Below, in pieces: positions 42,914 to 51,610 of a DNA stretch of 64,000 nt (the stretch's first letter is position 1; each line of letters begins with the position of its first letter). This DNA is from Conexibacter sp. S30A1 (lineage in GTDB: Bacteria > Actinomycetota > Thermoleophilia > Solirubrobacterales > Solirubrobacteraceae). The notes under the pieces are model-generated. The model was not told where the DNA came from. It was given only the letters and a program-made list of their open reading frames with translations, and searched no databases. The DNA lies in NCBI RefSeq assembly GCF_023330665.1, contig NZ_CP097127.1:3286001-3350000 (forward strand). Reading direction: 5' to 3'. The translations under genes were made by a program, and so were the position numbers.

Positions 42914-44149
42914 ATGAGTTCGAAGTATCAGAGACTGGTGGCTCGTGGGCGCATCGCCGCGGTCCCCTTCGTCGCCGCGGCCGCGGTCGCAGGTGGCGTG
43001 ATCGCGACGTCAAGCGCGTCCGCGCGCAAGGTCGGACATCCGGCGAGCGCCACGATCAGCAAGGCCACGCTCGCGAAGCTGAAGGTCGACGTGGCCAAGG
43101 CCCAGCAGGCGCCCAAGTGGTACGCCCCCGGCCCGCCCGTCAACGCCCGCAAGGCGCTCCGCGGCAAGACGATCGTCACGTTCCCGATCAGCTCCGAGAT
43201 CGACGCCTGCAACACCAAGGGCCAGCAGGGCTACCTCGACAAGGAGGCCGCGGCGCTCGGCGCGCATGTGCGCGCGCTGTCGTCAAACACCGGGCCCGCC
43301 GGCTGGCAGGCAAACCTCGCGCAGGCGGTGACCGACAAGGCAAGCGCCGTGGTCATGCTCTGCGGTCCGACCGCCGCGGTGCTCGCGCCACAGCTGGCGA
43401 CGCTTGCCGCCCACCACATCCCGGTTGTGGACGGTAACTACAACCAGACCGGCGGCAACCCCGCGTTCCCGTTCAAGGGGCTCTCCGGTGAGAGCGGCGT
43501 CAACACCATTCAGGGCGTGCAGACCGACCTCGCCGACGCGCTGGTCAACCTGAACGGCAAGCCGGCCAAGATCCTGTTTTTGGACAGCTCGCAGGTTGCC
43601 CAGGACTCGGGTGCGCTCGGCGGCCTCAAGGCGGCGATCAAGGCGTGGTGCCCGACCAGCTGCTCGATCGTCAAGCAGGAGAACTTCCCGACGACCGAGT
43701 GGAGCGGCCCGACCGAGACCGCCGCGATCTCAAGCGATCTGCAGGCCAACCCGAGCATCAACACGGTGATCGTCACCTTCGACGGCATGACCGACGGCAT
43801 CGAGAGCACGATCGCGCAGGACGCCTCGAGCCACCCGGGCCTCAAGATGTACGCGTGGGGCGGCGGCCTGGCGGAGATCAAGGACGTCAGCATCAGCAAC
43901 ACCTTCCTCGGTGACTCCGGTCCGAATGAGCAGTGGGACGCCTACAACCAGCTTGACCAGGTGATCCGGTTGCTCTCACACAAGCGTGCCGCACCGGTCG
44001 GCAAGGAGATCGCGCCCAACATCTTCTTCACCAAGAAGAACGCGAAGATCTTCTCGGTCGGTGGCAGGGGCCAGGCATACAGCGACCAGGCCTACAGCAA
44101 GGGTGCTTTCATCACCGACTTCCTGAAGCTCTGGGAAGTCAAGAAGTAG
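42914..44149 (+). CDS. ABC importer substrate-binding protein (sugar type, PBP1 fold)
   Basis: A 411-residue secreted binding protein with N-terminal signal (RGRIAAVPFVAAAAVAGGVIATSSASA). The mature domain follows the periplasmic-binding-protein type 1 pattern: KTIVTFPISSEIDACNTKGQQ opens the first lobe, SAVVMLCGPTAAVLAPQLATL and HHIPVVDGNYNQTGG are the usual hinge-side strands, and SINTVIVTFDGMTDGIEST the second-lobe entry. No lipobox Cys at the signal end. Ribosome binding site GAGGAGAGAGG precedes ATG. It heads an operon with ATPase, permease, GntR regulator and aldehyde dehydrogenase; the ligand is not a standard sugar by any motif I can see. Confidence 0.85.
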   Translation: MSSKYQRLVARGRIAAVPFVAAAAVAGGVIATSSASARKVGHPASATISKATLAKLKVDVAKAQQAPKWYAPGPPVNARKALRGKTIVTFPISSEIDACNTKGQQGYLDKEAAALGAHVRALSSNTGPAGWQANLAQAVTDKASAVVMLCGPTAAVLAPQLATLAAHHIPVVDGNYNQTGGNPAFPFKGLSGESGVNTIQGVQTDLADALVNLNGKPAKILFLDSSQVAQDSGALGGLKAAIKAWCPTSCSIVKQENFPTTEWSGPTETAAISSDLQANPSINTVIVTFDGMTDGIESTIAQDASSHPGLKMYAWGGGLAEIKDVSISNTFLGDSGPNEQWDAYNQLDQVIRLLSHKRAAPVGKEIAPNIFFTKKNAKIFSVGGRGQAYSDQAYSKGAFITDFLKLWEVKK

Positions 44150-44200
44150 AGCGCTGACCCAGGGCGTCGCCTGCACTTTCGTTCTGTACAAGTTGATCAG

Positions 44201-45865
44201 ATGAGCAGCGGTATGGAGCAGGCGACGTCCGGGAGGCCCGCGCACGCGAACGCCCCGGCGCTTGAGGCGAGAAACCTCGCCAAGACGTTCGGGGCCTTTC
44301 GCGCACTGAAGGGCGTTGATCTTGAGATCGGCGAGGCCGAGGTCGTTTCGGTGCTGGGCGAGAACGGCTCGGGCAAGTCGACGCTTGTGAAAATCCTCTC
44401 CGGCTACCACGAGCCCGATCCGGGTGGGTCACTGCGGATGAGCGGTGTCGAGGTGCCGCTGCCGGTGCCGCTTGGCCAGGCACGCACCGTGGGTCTCAGC
44501 TTCGTATACCAGGACCTCGGTCTGGCGGGTGAGCTGCAGGTGGTGGAGAACCTCTTTGTCGGCCAGCGCGTGACCCGCGGCCTGCGCTCGGCGGCTCGGA
44601 TTGACTGGCGTTCAGAGCGCCGTCATGCCCGCGAGATCTTTGCGCGCTACGGCGTCGAGCTTGACCCGTCAGCGCAGGTCGGTCGCCTGCGGCCCACTTC
44701 GCAGGCGCTGCTTGCGATCGTTCGCGCCGCCTACGAGTTGCGCGATTACCGTGAGCACAACCGTGGCGCCGGTGGCGTGCTCGTGCTCGACGAGCCGACC
44801 GTGTTTTTGCCCGAGCACGAGAAGGTGTTTTTGTTTGACCTTGTGCGTCGCATCAGCGCCGAGGGCTTCGGGGTGCTGTTCGTCTCTCACGACATGACCG
44901 CGGTGCGGGAGATCGCCCACCGCGCGGTCGTGTTGCGCGATGGCGCCAAGGTCGGCGACGTGCTCATGGAGCAGGCCAGTGACGCCGATCTGATCGAGCT
45001 GGTCTCCGGTCATCGCCTGGATCGCTCCGAGATCGAGCGCGTGACCGGTGGTGCCGCAGCGCGCGACTCGGCCGAAAGCTCAGACGGCGCGGCGGCCTCT
45101 GGAGCGGTGGTGTTTGCGGCGCACGGTGTCAGCGGCGGGCGTGTGCGCAACGTGGACTTTGAGCTGCATGCCGGCGAGATCCTCGGTATCGCTGGGCTTT
45201 TGGGGGCCGGCAGCGAGGATCTCCCGTACCTGCTCTTCGGCGATCTGCCGGGCGGTGGTGGTGAGGTCAGTATCGGCGACTGGCGCGGGCAGGTCTCGCA
45301 GCTCAGCCCGCGTGAGTCGATCAGGCACGGCGTCGCGCTCGTGCCGGCCGACCGCAAGGCGCATGGCGCGGTGCCGGAGCTGCCGGTCTCCATGAACATG
45401 CTGTCGCTTTCGCTTGAGAGCTTCATGCACAGCCGATTTCTGCGGCTTGACCGACTGCTCGGCGTCGCCAACGAGCGCACCGAAGAGTACGACGTGAGAC
45501 CGCGTGACGCATCGCTCAGCATGTCCTCGCTGTCGGGTGGCAACCAGCAGAAGGTGGTGCTCGCGCGCTGGCTCGAGCGCGGCCCGCGCGTGCTGCTGTT
45601 GCACGAACCGACCCAGGGTGTGGATGTCGCGACCCGCCATCAGATCTATGAGCTGATGCGCGAGCGCGCCGCGCAGGGAGCGGGGATCCTGTGGGTCTCG
45701 ACTGACTTTGACGAGCTTGCGGCCGTATCTCACCGGATCCTGATCTGCGCCTACGGCGAGATCCAGGGCGTGCTCGCAGCGCCCTACAGCCGCGACAAGA
45801 TAACGAGCGCTGTCTACTCAGCCACCGCGGGTGGCGCTGCCAGAGAGGTGAGCACCGGATCATGA
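44201..45865 (+). CDS. Sugar-type ABC importer, double ATPase subunit
   Basis: A 554-residue protein with two nucleotide-binding domains as in RbsA/MglA. NBD1 has an intact Walker A (GENGSGKSTLV) and Walker B VLVLDEPT, but its signature motif is degenerate (RLRPTSQALLAIVRA in place of LSxGxQQ), followed by a short insert (DYREHNRGAGG). NBD2 has the family's usual degenerate Walker A (GLLGAGSED) but a canonical signature LSGGNQQKVVLARWL and HEPTQGVDV. In the head-to-tail dimer one ATP site would be complete and the other defective on both sides. The second start codon (MEQATS) is a possible alternative. Confidence 0.9.
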   Translation: MSSGMEQATSGRPAHANAPALEARNLAKTFGAFRALKGVDLEIGEAEVVSVLGENGSGKSTLVKILSGYHEPDPGGSLRMSGVEVPLPVPLGQARTVGLSFVYQDLGLAGELQVVENLFVGQRVTRGLRSAARIDWRSERRHAREIFARYGVELDPSAQVGRLRPTSQALLAIVRAAYELRDYREHNRGAGGVLVLDEPTVFLPEHEKVFLFDLVRRISAEGFGVLFVSHDMTAVREIAHRAVVLRDGAKVGDVLMEQASDADLIELVSGHRLDRSEIERVTGGAAARDSAESSDGAAASGAVVFAAHGVSGGRVRNVDFELHAGEILGIAGLLGAGSEDLPYLLFGDLPGGGGEVSIGDWRGQVSQLSPRESIRHGVALVPADRKAHGAVPELPVSMNMLSLSLESFMHSRFLRLDRLLGVANERTEEYDVRPRDASLSMSSLSGGNQQKVVLARWLERGPRVLLLHEPTQGVDVATRHQIYELMRERAAQGAGILWVSTDFDELAAVSHRILICAYGEIQGVLAAPYSRDKITSAVYSATAGGAAREVSTGS

Positions 45866-46920
45866 CAACCAACGTCGAGCCGTCTGCCGACGAGGCTGGC
45901 CCCGCGAAGGCCGGCGGGCCCCCGCCCGCCGCCCGCCGCTCACGTGGGCGCCTGAGCCCACGCCTGGCGGAGGCGTCGCTTTTGCCGTTCGCGTTCCTAT
46001 TGGTGATCATCGGCTTCAGCATCGCCAGGCCGGACACCTTCTTTCAGTGGTCTAACTTCACCAGCATCTTTGGGCTGAACTCGGTCGAGTTCATCCTCGT
46101 GATGGCCCTTCTGATCCCGTTGACCAACGGCGATCTGGACCTCTCCGTGGCCGAGATCTCGGGCATGACGGCGGTGCTGGTCGGTTGGCTGAACGTCAAC
46201 CAGGGTTGGGCGATCGTGCCCGCGATCCTCGTGGCGCTGGCCGTGGGCCTGCTCTGCGGTGCGCTCAACGGCTGGATCATCGTCCGCTTCGACGTAAACC
46301 CGTTCATCATCACGCTGGCGACCGGCAGCATCTTTGACGGCATCGCCTTCTGGCTGCCAAACCAGCAGACGATCCCCGGTATCTCGACCCACCTGGCGGA
46401 TTGGACGGTGCTCACACACGTGCTCGGCATTCCACTGGACTTCTGGTATGGGATAGTGCTGATGCTCGTGATGTTCTATGTGCTCACCTTCACGCCGTTC
46501 GGACAGCGGGCGCTGTTTGTCGGGCAGTCGCGCGAGGTCGCTCGCTTGAGCGGTTTCCGGGTCAGCTCCACGCGCTTCTGGGCGTTTGTCGTGGCGGGCC
46601 TGATCGCCGCGCTCTCCGGTGTGATCAACGACGGGGTGCTGGGCGCGGCCACGCCGCAGAACCAGGGCACGCTGCTCTTGTCGGTCTACGCGGCCGCCTT
46701 CCTCGGGTTCACGACGATCCAGCCCGGGCGCTTCAACGCGATCGGTGCCGGTGTTTCGGTGTTCTTCCTGGCGATCGCCGTCAACGGCATGAACCTGCTC
46801 GGCGCGCAGAGCTATGTGCAGTCGCTGTTCTACGGCATCTTCCTGGTGGTCGCGGTCGTCGCCTCGCGTGTGATCAACCGCCGCCGAGCCGCCGCCGCTG
46901 CTGCAAGGGGCGCGGGCTGA
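45862..46920 (+). CDS. Sugar-type ABC importer permease
   Basis: A 352-residue membrane protein of the RbsC/AraH (BPD_transp_2) family with ~9-10 helices. Diagnostic parts are LIPLTNGDLDLSVAEISGMTAV (helix 2-3), NPFIITLATGSIFDGIAFWL and FNAIGAGVSVFFLAIAVNGMNLL. A basic, Pro-rich N-terminal tail (PPPAARRSRGRLSPRLAE) precedes the first helix. ATGA overlap with the ATPase gene, and the stop overlaps the regulator start (TGATG). Confidence 0.92.
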   Translation: MTTNVEPSADEAGPAKAGGPPPAARRSRGRLSPRLAEASLLPFAFLLVIIGFSIARPDTFFQWSNFTSIFGLNSVEFILVMALLIPLTNGDLDLSVAEISGMTAVLVGWLNVNQGWAIVPAILVALAVGLLCGALNGWIIVRFDVNPFIITLATGSIFDGIAFWLPNQQTIPGISTHLADWTVLTHVLGIPLDFWYGIVLMLVMFYVLTFTPFGQRALFVGQSREVARLSGFRVSSTRFWAFVVAGLIAALSGVINDGVLGAATPQNQGTLLLSVYAAAFLGFTTIQPGRFNAIGAGVSVFFLAIAVNGMNLLGAQSYVQSLFYGIFLVVAVVASRVINRRRAAAAAARGAG

Positions 46921-47696
46921 TGGCTGAGGCCCCGGTCTCGCAGGGCCTCGCCGCCGTGTTGGGGCTGCGTCAACTGATCATGGACGGCGAGCTGCGCGCC
47001 GGCGACCGCCTCTCAGAGGTGCGCCTGGCGGCACGCCTGGAGGTCTCGCGCACGCCGCTGCGCCTTGCGCTCGCCCAGCTCGAGCATGAGGGCCTGCTCG
47101 AGCCGGTGGCCGGCGGCGGCTTCGTCGTGCGCTCCTTCACCGGACGGCAGGTGGTGGACGCGATCGAGCTGCGCGGCGTGCTCGAGGGCACGGCGGCACG
47201 GCTGGCGGCGCGGCGCAACAACGGCCCGCGTGCCCTCGGCAACCTCGTCGCCTGCGTGGCCAAGCTCGACCGCATCGTCGCAACCGAGGGCGCGCCAACC
47301 GGCGAGGAGTTTGAGCTCTATGTCGAGCTCAACGACGAGTTTCACAACGAGCTGTTTGTGCTCGCTGGAAGCGAGGTGCTGCGTGCCGCCTACGAGCACG
47401 TGCTCGCGCTGCCGTTCGCGCAGCCCAGTTCGTTCCTCAAGGCGCAGGCTGACACCAGCCAGTTCGAGCCGACGCTCGCCACCGGCAACGCCCAGCACCA
47501 CGAGATCCTGAACGCGATCGAAGCCGGTGACGGTGACGAGGCCGAGCGGCTTGCGCGCGCTCATGCGGAGCTGACCGTGCGCAACCTCGAGGCAGTGATG
47601 CGCGACGGGGGTTATGAACGGCTGCCGGGCAGCAGCCTGATCAGCGCCGACGCGGCCTGGTCCGTCCAGGCTGTCGCCGGGCTCGAGCGCGGATGA
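46920..47696 (+). CDS. GntR family regulator, FCD subfamily
   Basis: A 258-residue regulator. The winged helix occupies ~10-75 (LRQLIMDGELRAGDRLSEVRLAARLEVSRTPLRLALAQLE). The all-helical FCD ligand domain follows with the pattern ELRGVLEGTAARLAARR, FHNELFVLAGSEVL and HHEILNAIEAGDGDEAERLARAHAE, including the His residues that usually hold a metal. FCD regulators sense carboxylates or sugar acids, which suggests the imported molecule is an acid or is converted to one. Start ATG overlaps the permease stop. It likely regulates this operon, an inference from position. Confidence 0.9.
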   Translation: MAEAPVSQGLAAVLGLRQLIMDGELRAGDRLSEVRLAARLEVSRTPLRLALAQLEHEGLLEPVAGGGFVVRSFTGRQVVDAIELRGVLEGTAARLAARRNNGPRALGNLVACVAKLDRIVATEGAPTGEEFELYVELNDEFHNELFVLAGSEVLRAAYEHVLALPFAQPSSFLKAQADTSQFEPTLATGNAQHHEILNAIEAGDGDEAERLARAHAELTVRNLEAVMRDGGYERLPGSSLISADAAWSVQAVAGLERG

Positions 47697-47715
47697 GAAG
47701 GCGAGGTACAAGCAG

Positions 47716-49182
47716 ATGAGCGATGCAAGCGTCAGCCGGCAGCAATTGCTGATCGGTGGTGAGTGGTGCGACGCAGCCAGCGGCGCGACCTTCACGGTCC
47801 AGAACCCCTACACGGCGCAGCCGGCCTCGGTCGCCGCGGCGGCAACGGTGGCCGACGCGCGCCGCGCCGCCGACGCGGCGCAGGCGGCGTTTGAGCAGTG
47901 GTCGCAGACGCCGGTCGCCCGGCGCGGCGAGCTGCTCACCACGGCGGCGGCGCTGATGGAGGAGCGCCAGACCGATTTCGCGCGGGCCGTTGCCGAGGAG
48001 ACGGGCGGCACCTTCGGCTGGGGCATGTTCAACGTGATGCTCGCCACCGGCATGCTGCGCGACGCCGGGGTGCATGCCGCCGCCGTGCATGACCGCGAGA
48101 TCGAGTCCCACATTCCCGGCAAGCGCATGCGCGCGGTGCGCCAGCCGGCGGGCGTGGTGGTCGGGATCGCGCCGTGGAACGCCCCGGTGATCCTCGGCAC
48201 GCGCGCGCTGGCGGCGCCGCTCGCCCACGGCAACACGGTTGTGATGAAGGCGTCGGAAAACTCGCCCCTGACCCACGGACTGATCGTCGCCTGCCTGAAG
48301 GACGCCGGCATGCCCGACGGCGTTGTCAATCTGATCACCAACGCGCCCGCGGACGCCGCCGAGGTCGTCGAGGCGCTGATCGCTCATCCGGCGGTGCGCC
48401 GCATCAACTTCACGGGCTCAAGCCACGTCGGCAGGATCATCGCCGAAAAGGCCGGCCGGCATCTCAAGCGGGTGCTGCTGGAGCTCGGCGGCAAGGCACC
48501 GCTGGTGGTGCTCGACGACGCGGACCTGGATGCCGCGGCGGCGGCCGCCAGCTTCGGCGCCTTCATGCACCAGGGACAGATCTGCATGTCAACCGAGCGC
48601 GTCGTGGTCGACCGCCGCGTCTGTGACGAGCTCGCAGAGCGCCTCGTCGCCCGCGCCGCTGCGCTGAACGTCGGCGACCCGCGCGACCCCTCCACTCAGA
48701 TCGGTCCGCTGGTCAACGCCGCAGCACTTGACCGTGTCAGTGAGCTGGTTCAGGACGCCGTCGAGAAGGGTGCGCAGCTGCTCACCGGTGGCGACGCGGA
48801 CGGGCTGGTCTACCAACCGACCGTGCTGCGCGGCGTCACACCACAGATGCGCATCTACCACGAGGAGACCTTCGGCCCAGCGGTGTCGATCGTCGAGGTC
48901 GACGGCTCCGATCAAGCCATCGAGGTCGCAAACGACACCGAGTACGGCCTCTCAGCCGCGATCTTCTCGCGCGACGTCAAGCGTGCCGAGCAGCTTGCGG
49001 CCCGCATCCAGAGCGGCATGTGCCATATCAACGACGCCACCGTCCACGATGAGCCGCAGGCTCCCTTCGGTGGCGTCAAGGCTTCCGGCTGGGGCCGCTT
49101 CGGCGGCGAGTGGGCGGCCGAGGAGTTCACCGAGCTGCGCTGGATCAGCGTGCAGGACGAGCGCCGCGAATACCCGATCTGA
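47716..49182 (+). CDS. NAD(P)-dependent aldehyde dehydrogenase
   Basis: A 488-residue ALDH-superfamily enzyme. Key residues are Asn155 in APWNAPVIL, Lys178 in VVMKASENSP, Glu256 in LLELGGKAPLVV and catalytic Cys290 in MHQGQICMSTERVVV. The pattern is closest by memory to salicylaldehyde/vanillin-type dehydrogenases, but chain substrates cannot be excluded. It is the last gene of the ABC importer operon, 19 bases after the GntR gene, so the imported compound is probably an aldehyde or alcohol, or yields an aldehyde on degradation. No alcohol dehydrogenase is next to it. Confidence 0.93.
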   Translation: MSDASVSRQQLLIGGEWCDAASGATFTVQNPYTAQPASVAAAATVADARRAADAAQAAFEQWSQTPVARRGELLTTAAALMEERQTDFARAVAEETGGTFGWGMFNVMLATGMLRDAGVHAAAVHDREIESHIPGKRMRAVRQPAGVVVGIAPWNAPVILGTRALAAPLAHGNTVVMKASENSPLTHGLIVACLKDAGMPDGVVNLITNAPADAAEVVEALIAHPAVRRINFTGSSHVGRIIAEKAGRHLKRVLLELGGKAPLVVLDDADLDAAAAAASFGAFMHQGQICMSTERVVVDRRVCDELAERLVARAAALNVGDPRDPSTQIGPLVNAAALDRVSELVQDAVEKGAQLLTGGDADGLVYQPTVLRGVTPQMRIYHEETFGPAVSIVEVDGSDQAIEVANDTEYGLSAAIFSRDVKRAEQLAARIQSGMCHINDATVHDEPQAPFGGVKASGWGRFGGEWAAEEFTELRWISVQDERREYPI

Positions 49183-49202
49183 CGCTCGACCCTGACAGCG
49201 GT

Positions 49203-49226
49203 GGGGCCGGCCCGCTGGCCGGCCCC
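49203..49226. terminator. 10-bp GC hairpin with CGCT loop, convergent genes
   Basis: Stem 49203-49212 with 49217-49226, loop CGCT, between the aldehyde dehydrogenase stop (49182, +) and the glycosyltransferase stop (49253, -). No T-run. Same design as the hairpin at 6339-6370. Confidence 0.7.
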
Positions 49227-49252
49227 TGCCATGGCGCTTCCGCCGGCGCCAA

Positions 49253-50704
49253 TCAGCTCTGAAGGAGCGCGTTGCCGACCAGCGCGGGTGGCTCGCCACC
49301 CCCGGCCGAGAGTGCGGCCAGCGTAGGCTGCGCCGCGGGCTCGGGCAGGGCTGGTCGGCGTGTGGCCCCCGCTTCTGTGTCCGGCCGCGCGCGTGCGCCG
49401 TGGCGCTGGTCGATCACCGCTGCCACCGCCAGCGTGGCGGCGGCGGCGATCACGTAGAGGTTGCCGAGCAAAAGCTCGCCGGGGCTGAGCTGCCGGCCGG
49501 GGCCGAGCGCGACGACCAGCCAGATCCTGCCGGCGGCCAGCCCGCAGGCGGCCGCCAGCCCCGCGCGCAGGGCGCCGACCGGCGACCAGCCGCGGGAGCC
49601 GACAAGCCCGATCACTGCCACCACAGCGAGCGCCCACTGGTGTGTCCATGAGACCGGCGAGATCAAAAGGCCGGTCAGGGCGGTCAGCATAAAGCCCCAG
49701 GCGTCGTCGCCGCGCCGGGCGGCGCGGGCGGCGAGCAGCAGGCCGACCGACCCGACCACCAGGCAGCAGGCCAGCCATACCTGGTGCTGGTCGGCGAGGT
49801 TCGGCAAAAAGCGCAGGAGCGCCCCGCGCAGCGACTGGTCCGCGGCGCCGGAGCCGGCGAGGTGAAGCCGGCCGGTGACGCGTGTGACGTCCATGAACCT
49901 GCCGTCGATCCAGTAGGTCCAGGCGTCGCGCGGAAAGACGATCACCTCGGCGAGGATCGACAGCGCAAAGGTGCTGCCGGCGCGCAGCGCCATGCGCCAG
50001 CGGCCGCTCAGCGCGAGGTAGGGGATGAACACGAGCGGCGTCAGGATGATCGCGGCGGCAACGCCGATCGCGACACCGGCCAACGGTCGCTCCGCGCGCG
50101 TGCCGTCGGCTCGGCGCGGGGCGGTCGAGCTGTAGGCGAGGTCGAAGACCACCAGCGCCGCGATCAGCACGTCGATCTGGCCGTAGCCGATTGCGGTGCT
50201 GACCGGCTCGGCCCAGAGCGCGGCCGCTGCCGCCAGCCAGGCGATCACCCAGCGCCGCCGCCGCAGACGCGCCACGCCGAACTGCGCGAGCCGGCGATCA
50301 TCGTCGGGCCGGTGCAGGCGCAGCGCCAGGTGCGCGCCGGCCGCGACCAGCAGCACGTTGAGCACGGTGACGGCGATCTCGTCACGGTGGACGCTGAGCA
50401 CGCGCAGCGCCAGGAACATCGCCGCCGCCGCCGGTGGGTAGGTGAAGCCCAGCCCGCGTCCAAGCTTCGCCTTATACAGTGCCCGACCCGCGCTCAGGAC
50501 CCCGGCTGCACGCCGGTAGATCCTCAGGTCAAAGAAGCCAAAGTGGTTGAGCGGGTGCACGAGCGGCACCTGCAGCTGCCCTTTGAGCATCGCCCCCAGC
50601 GCCGCGGCCGAGGCGATGAAGACAAGCGGCGCCAACCAGCCAAGCCAGGTCTCGCTGTGCCGGCCGCCCCTTGCCGATGTGTCGTGGTTCCCCACGGCGC
50701 GCAT
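49253..50704 (-). CDS. GT87-type polyprenyl-phosphate-mannose-dependent mannosyltransferase-like membrane protein
   Basis: A 483-residue protein with ~11 helices. HFGFFDLRIYRRAAGVLSAGRALYKA places the conserved Asp in the first extracytoplasmic loop of GT-C enzymes of the GT87/DUF2029 family. FTYPPAAAAMFLAL, GQIDVLIAALVVFDL and SPVSWTHQWALAVVAVIGL are further family marks. Such actinobacterial enzymes add alpha-linked mannose to glycolipids or lipoglycans. A long Ala/Pro-rich C-terminal tail (ARARPDTEAGATRRPALPEP) is probably disordered. Substrate and linkage are not predictable. Confidence 0.85.
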   Translation of the reverse strand: MRAVGNHDTSARGGRHSETWLGWLAPLVFIASAAALGAMLKGQLQVPLVHPLNHFGFFDLRIYRRAAGVLSAGRALYKAKLGRGLGFTYPPAAAAMFLALRVLSVHRDEIAVTVLNVLLVAAGAHLALRLHRPDDDRRLAQFGVARLRRRRWVIAWLAAAAALWAEPVSTAIGYGQIDVLIAALVVFDLAYSSTAPRRADGTRAERPLAGVAIGVAAAIILTPLVFIPYLALSGRWRMALRAGSTFALSILAEVIVFPRDAWTYWIDGRFMDVTRVTGRLHLAGSGAADQSLRGALLRFLPNLADQHQVWLACCLVVGSVGLLLAARAARRGDDAWGFMLTALTGLLISPVSWTHQWALAVVAVIGLVGSRGWSPVGALRAGLAAACGLAAGRIWLVVALGPGRQLSPGELLLGNLYVIAAAATLAVAAVIDQRHGARARPDTEAGATRRPALPEPAAQPTLAALSAGGGEPPALVGNALLQS

Positions 50705-50773
50705 TTTCGATTGGTGAGATAAACCGCAGATAGGTCTGCGTGAGCCAACGCCGTCACGCCCGGGCGTCGGGCC

Positions 50774-51565
50774 TCAGTCGGTGTTCTCAGCCTCTGCCAC
50801 GAGCAGACGCAGGCGCTCGCGCAGGGCGGCTGGGACGCTGGCGACCTCGTGGTCGGCGCCCAGTGAGTCGACCACCGCGGCAGCGGCCTGCAGCGCCGCC
50901 GGGCAGCGGGGGCAGCTGTCGAGGTGGTCGCGCACGCTCGAGCGGGCCGGCTCGTCAAGACCGCCGTCCAAGTAGTCGTGCGCGTGTGCGCGGACCGTGG
51001 CACACGCGCCCGATGGGGCCGTGATCGTGTGTGGTGCGGCGAGCGCGGTGAGCAGCCGCACACGGGCACGCTGCACACGCTTGTGCGCGGCCTCGACGCT
51101 GATGCCGAGCAGCGCCGCCAGCTCTGAGGCGGTCCAGTCCTCGCCGTCGTGCAGCACCACCGCGATGCGATCCTCGCTGCCCAGTGATCGCAGGGCGGCA
51201 CGCATCGCGGCCGTCGACTCGGAGGCCGCGAGGATGGCGGCAGGGTCTGCCACGTCCGGGAGCAGGAGCTCCTCGAGCGCGACCGAATCGCCCGCGGGCG
51301 TCTCACGCTGCCGGCGGTGGCGGTCGATCACACGCCGGGCGAGGATGCTCCGCAACCAGCCGCCGGCGGCGGCGGGATCGCGCAGCTGCTCCCGTGATCG
51401 CCAGGCGCGCTCGAGCGCGTCCTGCACGGCGCCGCGTGCTTCGCCTGGGTCTCCGGTCAGGCGGGTGGCGAACGCCAGCAGGCCCGGCAGCTCGCGCTCG
51501 ATGTGGCTCGCGAGCTCCCGGTCGCGCGCCTCGCCCGCCGCTGCTGTCCAGTTCTCGGCGCTCAT
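50774..51565 (-). CDS. ECF sigma factor fused to a zinc-binding anti-sigma-like domain
   Basis: A 263-residue protein. Region 2 (~25-85) has LLAFATRLTGDPGEARGAVQDALERAWR, and region 4 (~120-175) has LRSLGSEDRIAVVLHDGEDWTASELAALLG and HKRVQRARVRLL. After a short linker, residues 188-225 show C188ATVRAHAHDYLDGGLD and H214-LDS-C218-PR-C221, the spacing of a zinc-finger (zf-HC2/ZAS) anti-sigma domain. No membrane helix follows. The fusion could make the factor self-regulating, for instance by redox or zinc, but that is inference. It is divergent from the DUF2892 gene at 51611; no separate anti-sigma gene is adjacent. Confidence 0.85.
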   Translation of the reverse strand: MSAENWTAAAGEARDRELASHIERELPGLLAFATRLTGDPGEARGAVQDALERAWRSREQLRDPAAAGGWLRSILARRVIDRHRRQRETPAGDSVALEELLLPDVADPAAILAASESTAAMRAALRSLGSEDRIAVVLHDGEDWTASELAALLGISVEAAHKRVQRARVRLLTALAAPHTITAPSGACATVRAHAHDYLDGGLDEPARSSVRDHLDSCPRCPAALQAAAAVVDSLGADHEVASVPAALRERLRLLVAEAENTD

Positions 51566-51610
51566 CGCGTCTAACAGGTGTACAGGTAAACGAAACCGGA
51601 GGTAGATGTC

